A DNA stretch of 64,000 bases. It comes from Corynebacterium crudilactis. GTDB lineage: Bacteria > Actinomycetota > Actinomycetes > Mycobacteriales > Mycobacteriaceae. The notes under the pieces are model-generated. The model was not told where the DNA came from and did not search any database. It was given only the letters and a program-made list of their open reading frames with translations. Made by a program: the position numbers and the translations under genes. The stretch spans positions 571,358 to 635,357 of the forward strand of contig NZ_CP015622.1 in assembly GCF_001643015.1 (NCBI RefSeq). Reading direction: 5' to 3'. Each line of letters starts with the position of its first letter. The first letter of the stretch is position 1. Below, in pieces: positions 1 to 8,725 of the stretch.

Positions 1-995
1 CCGGCGTTGAGGTTCAAGTTCACGCCGTCAACGGCACGGATTTCGGGGAAATCAACCACGATATCTTCGGCGATCAAAAGTGGCTGGACAGCGTGGTTGT
101 GTAATTTGTTCACCACTAAACCACGCTGATACAGGCGTTTGCGCATGTCAGCGGAGTGTGCGCGAGCATCGCGGATCGACAGCGGTAGGGGAGCCCAGCC
201 AGCCCAGCGTCCTAATTCCACAATGGGTGGTGCCACATCAGAATCAGCCATGATTTCTTCCGGCGTCCCAACGGTGATGTGCCCATCAGCGCCCACATGC
301 GCCACGCGGTCCACGTACTGCAGTACGCGCTCGATGCGGTGTTCAGCAAGCACTACGGTCATCGCCAAGTCATGAGCCAGCTTGGTTACGGTTGCCAGCA
401 CATCCTCGGCACCATTAGGGTCCAAAGCGCTGGTTGGTTCATCCAAAATAATCAGCGCGGGGCGAGTGGTCAGCACAGCGCCAATAGCCACGCGTTGCTG
501 CTCACCACCAGATAGTTCCGCCAATGGCACGTATCGCAGTTCGGCGATACCTAAAAGATCAAGGGTTTCCTCTACGCGCTTGCGCATGACCGCAGGTGGG
601 AGCCCTAATTGCTCCATGCTGTAGGCAAGTTCTTCTTCAACCGTGTTGGTGATAAAACTCGCCGCCGGATCTTGCCCAACGACGCCGACCACGTCGGAAA
701 GCATGCGTGGTGGGAAATCACGCGTATCCCGGCCGACCACGCGCACGCGTCCATCAAGTCGGCCGCCGGTCGCATGCGGCATCGCGCCGGACATGGCGTT
801 CAGCAGCGTCGATTTGCCGGAGCCGGTGCGCCCCACAACCAGCAGGATTTCGCCTTCAAAAAGCGTCAGATTCACGTCGCTGATCTGCGGCGCCGCCAGC
901 GTGCGCTCGTCGTCATAATACGAGGCAGCGACGCTTTCCAGTTCCAGCACGGGGTCCGTCGACCACGCAGTGCGCGCGCTAAAAGGAGCACTCAT
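1..995 (-). CDS. ECF transporter fused double ATPase (A-A'), partial
   Basis: Energy-coupling ATPase of an ECF-type vitamin or metal importer, acting at the cytoplasmic face with the T-component encoded just upstream. The first ABC domain is complete: Walker A GRTGSGKST near residue 57, signature LSGGEQQR, and Walker B ILDEPTSALD. After a linker a second ABC domain begins (LLIAEDIVVDFPEIRAVDG) and is cut by the window edge, so this is a tandem CbiO-like fusion. The start ATG overlaps the stop of the T-component by one base (TAATG), showing translational coupling. It is the last visible gene of the operon that starts at the cobalamin riboswitch near 4.6 kb, so cobalamin or a precursor is the likely substrate. 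No S-component is visible; it may lie left of the window. Confidence 0.88.
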   Translation of the reverse strand, partial: MSAPFSARTAWSTDPVLELESVAASYYDDERTLAAPQISDVNLTLFEGEILLVVGRTGSGKSTLLNAMSGAMPHATGGRLDGRVRVVGRDTRDFPPRMLSDVVGVVGQDPAASFITNTVEEELAYSMEQLGLPPAVMRKRVEETLDLLGIAELRYVPLAELSGGEQQRVAIGAVLTTRPALIILDEPTSALDPNGAEDVLATVTKLAHDLAMTVVLAEHRIERVLQYVDRVAHVGADGHITVGTPEEIMADSDVAPPIVELGRWAGWAPLPLSIRDARAHSADMRKRLYQRGLVVNKLHNHAVQPLLIAEDIVVDFPEIRAVDGVNLNLNA

Positions 996-2143
996 TAAAC
1001 TTCGGCCCTTTCTGGGCTATTTATTGCTTTTCGACGCTTGACCCTCACTTTGTTCTTCGGCAAGCGGGGCGTCAAGAATCCTGGCATCGTCGCCACAACA
1101 AGTCCTGCCACAACGAGCAACGGAACGGTGTCTGGCATATGCAAAGGAACCCAGGTGGTGATCATGGAACCTGGATCAAGGTATCGTGTCAGCGCAGCCA
1201 TGAGCAGCGGAATCACACCTGTGATGCACACAAGCCATTCCGCAGCACCCCAAGGCAACTGATCAAAAGTGGTGGATGTTTTTCTATGTGAAGCAACGAC
1301 CAACGAAATGATCAAGAAGCCGACGCCGGTAATAAACACAGGAACGGCAACGAACATCGGTGATGATGCATCCAAGACCACAAACAGACCAACAGTCACA
1401 CCGAGAATTCCCAACGCACCAAAAATAGAGCTCACACGCTGTTGGAATTTGGATACATGAGCCTGCCTGCCATAACCACGGGCATCCATGGAATTAGCCA
1501 AGGCCAAAGACCTATCCAAAGTGTCCTGGAAAACCGGCATCAAAATCCGCGCGAAACCACGAACACCTCTGGCATCATCACCACGCAAGGTTCGTGCACG
1601 ATTAATGCGGAACGCCGACTCAGCCATCTGAGGTGCAATGGAAATACCGATGACCACCGCAGTTCCCAATTCACCCAACGCACCAGGCAACGATTTGAGC
1701 AGCTTCTTGGGATCCGCCAAAGAGTTCGCAGCACCCACCGCCACGATCATCGTTCCAAGCGTTAAGCCTTGCGTCGTCGCGATGATCAACCCCTCGAGAT
1801 ACACCGTGCCAAACACGTGGATACCCGCAGCCCACTCCGGCAACTGCACCGGCGGGATCCGAAACAGTTCAATGGTGCCAATTTTTGCTCCCACCACAAT
1901 GTGCATGACCAACCGGTACACAACGAGCCAACCCGCGATCATCAAATAGATCGGGAAAGCACGCGACCACGGCGATGACCCACGACGGTTAAACACCACA
2001 AAACACAACGTGGCAAAAGTGAGCGCCAAAATATAAGGATTGTTGGTCATGCTGGCACAACCAGCAATACCCAACGCCCACACCCACCACGCCCAAGGAT
2101 GCACCATCCGCCGGGACAGCACATATCGCTTAATCCATTTCAC
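995..2143 (-). CDS. ECF transporter T-component (CbiQ-like permease)
   Basis: Transmembrane energy-coupling (EcfT/CbiQ) subunit, 382 aa, carried in the membrane with the fused ATPase. The N-terminal half is strongly hydrophobic with several membrane segments. It is followed by the cytoplasmic region expected to contact the ATPases, containing the family-type ARG motif (SMDARGYGR), and by more C-terminal membrane helices. The end is basic (PKNKVRVKRRKA). The gene sits 6 bp after the upstream surface protein gene and overlaps the ATPase start by one base. It is a solo T-component in a riboswitch-controlled operon. The family could also move cobalt or another vitamin; the riboswitch favours B12. 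Confidence 0.85.
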   Translation of the reverse strand: MKWIKRYVLSRRMVHPWAWWVWALGIAGCASMTNNPYILALTFATLCFVVFNRRGSSPWSRAFPIYLMIAGWLVVYRLVMHIVVGAKIGTIELFRIPPVQLPEWAAGIHVFGTVYLEGLIIATTQGLTLGTMIVAVGAANSLADPKKLLKSLPGALGELGTAVVIGISIAPQMAESAFRINRARTLRGDDARGVRGFARILMPVFQDTLDRSLALANSMDARGYGRQAHVSKFQQRVSSIFGALGILGVTVGLFVVLDASSPMFVAVPVFITGVGFLIISLVVASHRKTSTTFDQLPWGAAEWLVCITGVIPLLMAALTRYLDPGSMITTWVPLHMPDTVPLLVVAGLVVATMPGFLTPRLPKNKVRVKRRKAINSPERAEV

Positions 2144-2149
2144 GAAGCT

Positions 2150-3223
2150 TTAACCCTGGACCTCTGAACGACGAATCGCCCACGCCGCCACAGCAGACGC
2201 TGAAACCAAGGAAATGACAGCCAGTGCGAGTCCAATGATCCATCCCTGAGCAGAAGAATCCACCGTGCCTGTGGCGTACATCTGCTGCGTCGAACCCTCA
2301 GCCATGACGTCTCCATCTTGGCCCGCAGGCGCCATAAGAACCTGCGTGGTCATCGGATCAACTTCAGGAGCTTCTGCCACCGCTGTTGCCTGCGGTTGCC
2401 TATTTGCTTCACCAGCCCCAGCTGGGGCTTGGACAGCAGCAGTGGTCTTAGCGGCTGCTGCAGCAACCAAGTTCTCGTACTGACCTTTAGTAATCGAGTT
2501 TCCTTCAGAATCCTGATACACCAATACCTCATTAGGGTTCTCAGGGTTTACCTCAGCAGTGGGTTCAGCTGCTTGTCCTCTTGCCGAACCAGCTCCAGCC
2601 CCTGCGATAGGAGCTTCAGTAGTTTCAGTGGGCTCTTCGTCATCCCCTAAATCGGCGATAGGGGACTCGGAGGTTGGGGTTGTGGTGATGAAATCATTTG
2701 GATCAAAATCAATTTTGTAATCTGGATCCTCGGAATCAAAGCCGAGTTCAGCCTGGGTTTTACTCACTGGGATCGCACCTGGACGATCAGTGTCTCCCCA
2801 GTACCACGCTTCTACTGTGCCAGCTGCGGGGTAATAGAGGAAAGCTCCGAGGTTGCTGTATTCCCATTCGTCTCCGCCGAGGGGTGCATGCCAATAAGAC
2901 CAATAAGCTTCAGCAGGAGACGCGGTCATACAATCATCCACACTAGGACCTGGAAAGCTGTTGATACGGCATAGAAACTCTGGAGATCCTACAACGGTCT
3001 CCACATCGAAACCAGCATCGAGCAGTGTTTGGTAGCCATTTCCACCTGGGTCAGCGCAGCCGATGGTAAAGCCCTCAACCATCACTGTTACTTGGTCGTC
3101 TTCGCATGGCGTGGTCAAGGCGTGTGCAGAAGGAACCCACGGAGATATGGCGAGAACAATCCACAGTGCGACCGCAGCCGCAAAAACCTTCAGTGACAGG
3201 TGAAAAGTTGAGGTTCGTGACAT
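2150..3223 (-). CDS. Membrane-anchored surface protein with DUF4430-like domain
   Basis: A 357-aa exported protein: N-terminal signal peptide (hydrophobic LKVFAAAVALWIVLAI, cleavage near AHA), a globular domain of about 120 residues, a long Ala/Glu/Pro/Thr-rich stalk (about residues 190-310) and one C-terminal membrane helix ending in RRSEVQG. The globular domain carries the pattern YWSYWHAPLGGDEWEYSN, which resembles DUF4430, the beta domain shared with vertebrate intrinsic factor and transcobalamin. In those proteins it packs against an alpha/alpha barrel, and the neighbouring gene encodes such a barrel. I infer a cell-surface cobalamin-capture protein. The domain assignment rests on pattern recognition only; the export and anchoring are clear. 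Confidence 0.72.
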   Translation of the reverse strand: MSRTSTFHLSLKVFAAAVALWIVLAISPWVPSAHALTTPCEDDQVTVMVEGFTIGCADPGGNGYQTLLDAGFDVETVVGSPEFLCRINSFPGPSVDDCMTASPAEAYWSYWHAPLGGDEWEYSNLGAFLYYPAAGTVEAWYWGDTDRPGAIPVSKTQAELGFDSEDPDYKIDFDPNDFITTTPTSESPIADLGDDEEPTETTEAPIAGAGAGSARGQAAEPTAEVNPENPNEVLVYQDSEGNSITKGQYENLVAAAAAKTTAAVQAPAGAGEANRQPQATAVAEAPEVDPMTTQVLMAPAGQDGDVMAEGSTQQMYATGTVDSSAQGWIIGLALAVISLVSASAVAAWAIRRSEVQG

Positions 3224-3243
3224 GACTGTACTTCTCTCAGATG

Positions 3244-4410
3244 TTAGAACTGCAGGTTAGCCAGCATTGGTCCCATGACACCAGCGATAGCGGCAAGGAC
3301 AGCCAAGATAGCGATGATAATTCCAGCGCCACCAATTCCAGCGGTGGATCCGTCCGAATCAGCTGGAGGAGTTGGAACCTCTGGATCTGGGATGATGATC
3401 AGTTCAGCGTTGGCGTAGTTGCCTCCCGCAAAACCCAAGGCAGCTTGACTAGTTGCGCGTCGAATCTGATCGCTGAGAACGGGGCTATTTTCCGTACCTT
3501 TAGCGTTGAATGCGAATGCACCTTGAATAGATGGGTCTGCATCTTCGCCGAACTGAACTGATGCCAGGTAGCCACGAGCTTTAAGGTAGTTTTGTTTATC
3601 ACCCGCAAGGGCAAAAGCAGAGCTGACAACTCCCGTGGAGTTGGAATTCACACCAGTAAATATATTTTTGACACCACCGGTTTCATCCATGGTGGTGACG
3701 AGATAATTAAGAGTGGCTTGTGTGGTTGGATCCTGCGCACCATTAGCAAGTGTCAAGGCTTGTGCAACCATTGCAGTGACATCGGAATCTGTGATGTTAC
3801 AAGTGGGCTCAATGGCTGAAGCTAATTGGACACCACCATCGGGGCACACTTGAGTTTCAAGGAAGTCTGTTGCGCGCTCGGCTGCTTCAGTTTCACCGAC
3901 GCGGTGCAAGGCTAGAACACCCCAAGCCTGACTGAAGTTATTGATTGCTGAGCTTGCTTCACCATTGTTCAGGTTTTTGATCTGACCGTTTTCTTGAACA
4001 GTGCTGACTAGCTGCGCAATAAAATCAGAATCCCGAACACCCAGGCTGGCCTGAAAAGCAACAGTCTTAGCTAGACGGTCACTTGAGATGGAATCAGCAT
4101 TAGAAAAATAACCTTCTAACTCCGGTGCGATGGCACGATATGCTGAATCAATCTCTAAGGAATCAGGATTAAGGGCATGTAGCGACATCAACAGATCTTG
4201 ATTGAGCCCAATATCTGGTGTGCCTGCAGGCCCAGGGATAAGCCCATTCGCTGCTGCAAATTCCTTTTCGATGAATTGCGTAGCCAATTGAACTTCCGCT
4301 GGGGCATCCTGTGCAGAAACAACCTGGGGAGCCAAAAAGGAAACACCGGTTGCTAAAGCCACGGTTGCGGCAGACCAACGAATAGTCCTCGTCCCACGTA
4401 GATGAGCCAT
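3244..4410 (-). CDS. Secreted, anchored alpha/alpha-toroid protein, probable cobamide binder
   Basis: First gene of the riboswitch-controlled operon, 388 aa. It has a signal peptide ending in VVSAQDAPA, an alpha-helical repeat domain resembling the terpenoid-cyclase/intrinsic-factor toroid (repeats such as DSDVTAMVAQALTLANG and SNSTGVVSSAFALAGD), a short Pro/Ser linker and a C-terminal membrane helix (IIIAILAVLAAIAGVMG). Start ATG is preceded by AAGGAT. Together with the DUF4430-like gene 20 bp downstream it reproduces, as two separate polypeptides, the two-domain plan of intrinsic factor. The role as extracytoplasmic B12 receptor is inferred from the fold pattern, the riboswitch and the ECF genes. 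Confidence 0.7.
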   Translation of the reverse strand: MAHLRGTRTIRWSAATVALATGVSFLAPQVVSAQDAPAEVQLATQFIEKEFAAANGLIPGPAGTPDIGLNQDLLMSLHALNPDSLEIDSAYRAIAPELEGYFSNADSISSDRLAKTVAFQASLGVRDSDFIAQLVSTVQENGQIKNLNNGEASSAINNFSQAWGVLALHRVGETEAAERATDFLETQVCPDGGVQLASAIEPTCNITDSDVTAMVAQALTLANGAQDPTTQATLNYLVTTMDETGGVKNIFTGVNSNSTGVVSSAFALAGDKQNYLKARGYLASVQFGEDADPSIQGAFAFNAKGTENSPVLSDQIRRATSQAALGFAGGNYANAELIIIPDPEVPTPPADSDGSTAGIGGAGIIIAILAVLAAIAGVMGPMLANLQF

Positions 4411-4524
4411 GAAAACATATCCTTAAAAATGAATTGGGGAAATGTTCTGACCCCGCTTTAAGGCACACATGACTGCACTTCATTACGGGCTTCAGAACCG
4501 TAATCCTCGACGGTTTGGAGCCAA

Positions 4525-4672
4525 ACATTTCCTCCTCAGGCGGTCCGACTTAATGCAGTGCCTGATTAAAGCAAGTGCATAATACGGTTGCGGGTCAGCT
4601 TCGGATTCTCACCGAAATTTCCCTGAAGAAGAACAGATGGTGTCTTACACCATAAAATCACCACCGGTGCTG
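4525..4672 (-). promoter_or_regulatory. Cobalamin (B12) riboswitch
   Basis: On the minus strand the leader of the operon contains the conserved B12 riboswitch core: GGGAAATTTCGGTGAGAATC, then GCTGACCCGCAACCGT (around 4587-4625), followed by a B12-box-like AAGTCGGACCGCCTG (4537-4551). Downstream toward the start codon, AACCGT/ACGGTT can form a hairpin that may be the expression platform. It lies about 120 nt before the ATG of the toroid protein and should repress the transporter operon when adenosylcobalamin or a related cobamide is plentiful. Exact 5' and 3' limits are estimated. Confidence 0.9.
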
Positions 4673-4731
4673 GTCAAATGATAGCCCCCGGCAGGGGTGG
4701 TAGATAAAAGGTAAGTTTTTGTGAAGAGTTT

Positions 4732-5170
4732 TTAAGAATTCGCAGCAATCCCAAAGCGTCGCATTCCGCGGATAGTGGAATCATAAATTCCAGCGTACTT
4801 TTCGATGACGTTTTGTGATGTCCCGTTATCTTCTGCCACACACAGTAAAACTCTATCGATGCCCAGGTGGTGAGCTTCACGAACGCCGAGTTTGAGCGCT
4901 GCGGTTACCGCTTCTTTTCTGCGCGCAGACGGCCGTACTCCGTAACCAATGTGGCCTGCGACTTCCAACAGCTGCTGTTTTAGCTTCGTGCTTCAGCGTT
5001 AAGAATCCGACAAGAGCATCATCAACGATCCAGAAATAACTACAGTGCACAAGTTCTTCCGATGGTGACGCTGCGGGGTCGGCTGCTTCTGTGCGCTCTT
5101 GGAGATCGTGCTGGAAAGTAATTTCCAAAGCTTCTTTCTCGCATCTGGTATCCAGCGGCATGGGGTGCAA
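4732..5170 (-). pseudogene. Frameshifted GNAT N-acetyltransferase
   Basis: Two consecutive minus-strand reading frames together make one GNAT-family protein. The upstream frame (5170 down to about 4970) gives FWIVDDALVGFLTLKHEA, the typical beta4 region. The next frame (from about 4968) continues with EVAGHIGYGVRPSARRKEA, the acetyl-CoA loop, then LGIDRVLLCVAEDNGTSQNV and IRGMRRFGIAANS, an ordinary C-terminus. A single frameshift around 4966-4976 separates them. The N-terminus is also short for the family. I therefore call a broken gene; a sequencing error at the junction is the alternative. Confidence 0.75.
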
Positions 5171-5537
5171 CTAGTTTGTGCCTCGCACCAGGTTAGCATC
5201 GCTAAGCGGGGCTACCGCTGGACTGGTTTGGGAAGGCTGGTGGAGGGCGGCGTCGATAAGCATGCTAGGGGGTTGTGTTTTATGTTTACCTCCTGTACTC
5301 TGTCCGTTTGGACTTTCCACTCGAAAACTCTATAGAGCGTGACGGTGTTTTAAGCTCCATGTAATCGTATAAACCTACTTTGTTGTAGGCCCCCCGCCAT
5401 GAATGGCGATCCGTGTGGGAAATGGCAGCGAGCAATCCGACTATTGAGTTCGGGGAGCGTTAAGTGGCCAGAAAACACACGGTTAACGTCCAAGGTGGGT
5501 AGGGAACCCCAACGAGAAAGGCATCAGGTCGTCTCTA
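5171..5537 (+). promoter_or_regulatory. Intergenic leader of the rpsH operon
   Basis: This 367-bp gap between the GNAT remnant (leftward) and rpsH (rightward) holds no credible gene. It must carry the rpsH operon promoter and a long leader: a GGCCCCCCGCCATGAATGGC segment near 5386-5406 could fold, and the region from 5440 on is purine-rich and reads into the AGAAAGG ribosome-binding site about 20 nt before rpsH. A copy of the GCGTCGATAAGC motif sits at 5250-5261. No precise -35/-10 pair is convincing. Confidence 0.45.
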
Positions 5538-5936
5538 ATGACAATGACTGATCCAATCGCCGACATGTTGTCGCGCGTGCGCAATGCTAGCAATGCGCAC
5601 CACGATACCGTGTCCATGCCATCCTCCAAGATCAAGGCAAACATCGCCGAGATCCTGAAGCAGGAAGGCTACATCGCTAACTACACCGTCGAGGATGCCA
5701 AGGTCGGCAAGACCCTGTCCCTCGAGCTGAAGTACAGCAACACTCGCGTTCGCTCCATTGCTGGTCTGCGCCGCGTTTCCAAGCCAGGTCTGCGTGTCTA
5801 CGCAAAGTCCACCAACCTGCCACAGGTTTTGGGCGGCCTCGGTGTGGCTATCATTTCCACATCACAGGGTCTGCTGACCGACCGTCAGGCTACCGAGAAG
5901 GGCGTAGGCGGAGAAGTTCTCGCCTACGTCTGGTAA
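5538..5936 (+). CDS. rpsH: 30S ribosomal protein S8
   Basis: Small-subunit protein S8, 132 aa, which binds the central domain of 16S rRNA. The N-terminus [18 protein letters not shown] and the C-terminal [20 protein letters not shown] are diagnostic, and length is normal. It is the first gene of a six-gene block rpsH-rplF-rplR-rpsE-rpmD-rplO corresponding to the second half of the spc operon. The usual upstream partners (rplE, rpsN) are not adjacent, so this block must have its own promoter. Codon use is strongly biased, as expected for a highly expressed gene. Confidence 0.98.
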   Translation: MTMTDPIADMLSRVRNASNAHHDTVSMPSSKIKANIAEILKQEGYIANYTVEDAKVGKTLSLELKYSNTRVRSIAGLRRVSKPGLRVYAKSTNLPQVLGGLGVAIISTSQGLLTDRQATEKGVGGEVLAYVW

Positions 5937-5955
5937 TAGGGAGGATTGACTAAAT

Positions 5956-6492
5956 ATGTCACGTATCGGAAAAGAACCGATCACCATCCCAGCTGGTGTC
6001 GAAACCAAGATTGACGGACAGCTCGTCGAGGTCAAGGGTCCTAAGGGAACCTTGAACTTCAACGTTCCTGCACCAATCGCCGTTGCAGTTGAAGACGGCC
6101 AGATTGTTGTTACTCGTCCGGATGATCACCGTACAAACCGTTCCCTTCACGGACTGTCCCGCTCCATGGTTAACAACCTGGTCGTCGGCGTCACCGAGGG
6201 ATACACCATCAAGATGGAAATCTTCGGTGTCGGTTACCGTGTCGCGCTGAAGGGCAAGGACCTTGAGTTCTCCCTCGGCTACTCACACCCAGTTCTGATT
6301 GAAGCTGGCGAAGGCATCACTTTCGCAGTTGATGGCAACACCAAGCTTTCAGTTACTGGTATCGACAAGCAGAAGGTTGGACAGGTCGCAGCAGTGATCC
6401 GCCGCCTGCGTAAGGATGATCCTTACAAGGGTAAGGGCATCCGCTACGAGGGTGAGCAGATCCGCCGCAAGGTCGGAAAGACGGGTAAGTAA
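5956..6492 (+). CDS. rplF: 50S ribosomal protein L6
   Basis: Large-subunit protein L6, 178 aa, located near the sarcin-ricin loop and factor-binding site. Start [16 protein letters not shown] and the C-terminal signature [20 protein letters not shown] are typical, and length is normal. It begins 19 bp after rpsH behind a GGGAGG-type ribosome-binding site, and rplR follows after 3 bp. Nothing unusual. Confidence 0.98.
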   Translation: MSRIGKEPITIPAGVETKIDGQLVEVKGPKGTLNFNVPAPIAVAVEDGQIVVTRPDDHRTNRSLHGLSRSMVNNLVVGVTEGYTIKMEIFGVGYRVALKGKDLEFSLGYSHPVLIEAGEGITFAVDGNTKLSVTGIDKQKVGQVAAVIRRLRKDDPYKGKGIRYEGEQIRRKVGKTGK

Positions 6493-6495
6493 GCA

Positions 6496-6900
6496 ATGAG
6501 CAACACTGAAAACAAGCAGAAGCGCGTTTCCGTTGGTAAGGACATCGCGACTCGTCGTCGCGTTGCCCGTGCACGCCGCCACTTCCGCATCCGCAAGAAC
6601 CTGCGTGGCACCCCAGAGGCTCCACGTTTGGTTGTCCACCGTTCTTCTCGTCACATGCACGTGCAGATCATCGATGACGTTGCAGGCCACACCCTGGCTG
6701 CAGCTTCTTCCATCGAGGTCGAGGTTCGCGCAACTGAGGGCGACAAGAAGGCTAAGGGCGCAAAGGTCGGTCAGTTGATCGCCGAGCGTGCCAAGGCTGC
6801 TGGTATCGAGCAGGTCGTTTTCGACCGCGCTGGTTACAAGTACCACGGCCGCGTTGCAGCTCTTGCTGACGCCGCTCGTGAAGGTGGTCTGAAATTCTAA
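6496..6900 (+). CDS. rplR: 50S ribosomal protein L18
   Basis: Large-subunit protein L18, 134 aa, a 5S rRNA-binding protein of the central protuberance. Recognised from [37 protein letters not shown] and the end [18 protein letters not shown] with GLKF. It follows rplF with a 3-bp gap, indicating translational coupling. Its short N-terminal extension ([20 protein letters not shown]) is common in actinobacteria. Confidence 0.98.
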   Translation: MSNTENKQKRVSVGKDIATRRRVARARRHFRIRKNLRGTPEAPRLVVHRSSRHMHVQIIDDVAGHTLAAASSIEVEVRATEGDKKAKGAKVGQLIAERAKAAGIEQVVFDRAGYKYHGRVAALADAAREGGLKF

Positions 6901-6940
6901 TGATGACCATTTCTAAGAACATCAACGGAAGGACTGCGTA

Positions 6941-7585
6941 ATGCCGGGACGTGAACGGCGTGACGGCGGACGATCCGCCGACGAGAACAACAACAACAAG
7001 CAGAACGATCGCAACGATCGTCGTGGCGGAGGCCGCCGCGATGACCGTCGCAATCAGCAGCAGGACGAGCGCTCACAGTACATTGAGCGCGTCGTAACCA
7101 TCAACCGTGTGTCCAAGGTTGTCAAGGGTGGTCGTCGCTTCAGCTTCACCGCACTTGTCATCGTTGGCGACGGCAAGGGAATGGTCGGTGTCGGTTACGG
7201 CAAGGCCAAGGAAGTTCCTGCAGCAATCCAGAAGGGTGCAGAAGAGGCTCGCAAGAACTTCTTCCGCGTCCCAATGGTCAACGGAACCATCACTCACCCA
7301 GTTCAGGGCGAAAAGGCAGCCGGCATCGTTATGCTGAAGCCTGCTGCACCAGGTACCGGCGTTATCGCTGGTGGCGCAGCTCGTCCAGTTCTGGAATGTG
7401 CTGGTATCCAGGACATCCTGTCCAAGTCCCTTGGTTCTGACAACGCTATCAACGTCGTCCACGCTACCGTGGATGGCCTGAAGCAGCTGGTCCGCCCTGA
7501 AGAGGTTGCAGCCCGTCGTGGCAAGACTGTCGAAGAGGTCGCACCAGCACGTATTCTGCGTGCACGCGCAGGTCAGGAGGCGTAA
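6941..7585 (+). CDS. rpsE: 30S ribosomal protein S5 with low-complexity N-terminal extension
   Basis: Small-subunit protein S5, 214 aa, involved in decoding fidelity and mRNA helicase activity at the entry channel. The core starts around residue 44 ([20 protein letters not shown]) with the double-stranded-RNA-binding-type fold and the loop [13 protein letters not shown]. The first 43 or so residues are an Arg/Asp/Asn/Gly/Gln-rich disordered tail ([20 protein letters not shown]). Such tails are known for actinobacterial S5. It sits 40 bp after rplR and 3 bp before rpmD. Confidence 0.97.
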   Translation: MPGRERRDGGRSADENNNNKQNDRNDRRGGGRRDDRRNQQQDERSQYIERVVTINRVSKVVKGGRRFSFTALVIVGDGKGMVGVGYGKAKEVPAAIQKGAEEARKNFFRVPMVNGTITHPVQGEKAAGIVMLKPAAPGTGVIAGGAARPVLECAGIQDILSKSLGSDNAINVVHATVDGLKQLVRPEEVAARRGKTVEEVAPARILRARAGQEA

Positions 7586-7588
7586 GAA

Positions 7589-7774
7589 ATGGCGCTGAAG
7601 ATTACCCAGATCAAAGGTACTGTGGGCACCAAGCCTAAGCATCGCGAAAATCTTCGTTCCCTCGGTCTAAAGCGAATCCGCCACTCCGTGGTCCGTCCCG
7701 ATACCCCTGAGGTTCGTGGCATGGTCCAGGCAGTTCGCCACCTGATCGTCGTCGAAGAAGTGGCGGGGGAGTAG
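7589..7774 (+). CDS. rpmD: 50S ribosomal protein L30
   Basis: Large-subunit protein L30, 61 aa, small and of normal bacterial length. The sequence [20 protein letters not shown] followed by [20 protein letters not shown] and a VVEEV ending is diagnostic. Its ribosome-binding site, CAGGAGG, overlaps the end of rpsE, and rplO begins 4 bp after its stop, so the three genes are translated as one coupled unit. Confidence 0.98.
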   Translation: MALKITQIKGTVGTKPKHRENLRSLGLKRIRHSVVRPDTPEVRGMVQAVRHLIVVEEVAGE

Positions 7775-7778
7775 AACA

Positions 7779-8225
7779 ATGAGCGAACCAATTAAGCTCC
7801 ACGATTTGCGCCCAGCACCGGGCTCAAACAAAGCTAAGACCCGCGTTGGTCGAGGCGAAGCATCCAAGGGTAAGACTGCAGGTCGCGGTACCAAGGGTAC
7901 CAAGGCACGCAAGCAGGTCTCTGCTGCATTCGAAGGTGGCCAAATGCCACTGCAGATGCGTCTTCCTAAGCTGAAGGGCTTCAAGAACCCTAACAAGGTT
8001 GACTACCAGGTAGTTAACGTTTCTGATCTTGCAGAGAAGTTCCCACAGGGCGGCGACGTAGCTATTGCTGACATCGTTGCATCCGGACTTGTCCGTAAGA
8101 ACGAGCTCGTTAAGGTTCTTGGCAACGGCGATATCAGCGTCAAGCTGAACATCACCGCTAACAAGTTCTCCGGCTCTGCCAAGGAAAAGATCGAAGCCGC
8201 TGGCGGCTCCGTAACCGTGGCATAA
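7779..8225 (+). CDS. rplO: 50S ribosomal protein L15
   Basis: Large-subunit protein L15, 148 aa, a late-assembly protein. It shows the glycine- and basic-rich N-terminal region [21 protein letters not shown] with [20 protein letters not shown], and a normal C-terminus with the L15 family pattern KIEAAGGSV. It closes the ribosomal block; a strong intrinsic terminator follows within 20 bp. secY, which commonly follows rplO, is displaced about 10.8 kb downstream by the cre cluster. Confidence 0.98.
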   Translation: MSEPIKLHDLRPAPGSNKAKTRVGRGEASKGKTAGRGTKGTKARKQVSAAFEGGQMPLQMRLPKLKGFKNPNKVDYQVVNVSDLAEKFPQGGDVAIADIVASGLVRKNELVKVLGNGDISVKLNITANKFSGSAKEKIEAAGGSVTVA

Positions 8226-8242
8226 GTTCTTAAGAACTTTCA

Positions 8243-8281
8243 AAAGTAACCCCCAAGGGAAACCTTGGGGGTTACTTTTTT
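8243..8281 (+). terminator. Intrinsic terminator of the rpsH-rplO operon
   Basis: A perfect stem AAAGTAACCCCCAAGG / CCTTGGGGGTTACTTT with a four-base loop, followed directly by a T run (TTTTTTTG), begins 18 bp after the rplO stop codon. Confidence 0.95.
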
Positions 8282-8635
8282 GTGTTTTTATTGGGGTTGG
8301 GTCGGCTGGTCTCAGGGGCTTGGGGATTTTCAGAGCTTTATGGACGTTTATGGAGTGTTTGGGTTGGGGTTTGAGCCTGAAAATCTTGATGGTAGCTCGG
8401 GAGATTGTCGGGGAGCTGTCGGGAGGATGAAAGTCAGACTGGGTGACCAAGAATTCAGAAACTGAGAGGATTTTGGTCACCTAGTCTGGTTGGGCTGAAA
8501 TTTGCTCCTAAACGCCAGAAAAAGTGCCTTCTTAGAATCAGGCCTAAGCATCGGGTAGGGCCGCTCCCATAGATCCACTGATCCTGAAGTAATGAGCTCT
8601 AAAGTGAGCTCGCACCTGGAATGCTTTTGTCCCAC
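8282..8635. other. Convergent intergenic region with no gene
   Basis: Between the rplO terminator and the creC terminator there is no supported coding region; the longest frames are out of character with neighbouring codon use. It is G/T-rich on the plus strand, and near its middle it carries the palindromic element described separately (8435-8488). Confidence 0.6.
8435..8488. repeat. Palindromic intergenic element, copy A
   Basis: CAGACTGGGTGACCAA (8435-8450) and TTGGTCACCTAGTCTG (8473-8488) form a 16-bp inverted repeat with one mismatch around a 22-base loop. It shares the CAGAC...GACCAA theme with the elements at 40311-40448 and 54260-54388 and, like them, lies between convergent genes. 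Confidence 0.7.
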
Positions 8636-8681
8636 TCTAAAAAAACAAAGCACCCAGCACTTTAAAAGTGCTAGGTGCTTT
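8636..8681 (-). terminator. Intrinsic terminator of the cre operon
   Basis: On the minus strand, AAAGCACCTAGCACTTTTAA pairs with AGTGCTGGGTGCTTT and is followed by TGTTTTTTT, an intrinsic terminator about 45 bp after the creC stop. Confidence 0.9.
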
Positions 8682-8725
8682 CCTTCAGTCTTATGATTAA
8701 CGTAAGCGCTGCAAAAACCAAAAAC

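Noticed and set aside
5501..5530. GGGAACC upstream of rpsH as an ECF promoter
   Set aside because: No CAGTC at the required spacing and it lies in the leader just before the ribosome-binding site.
7824..8480. A 218-codon minus-strand open frame across rplO and the following intergenic region
   Set aside because: It is antisense to rplO, has no ribosome-binding site and its composition mirrors L15 codon bias; it also crosses the terminator.
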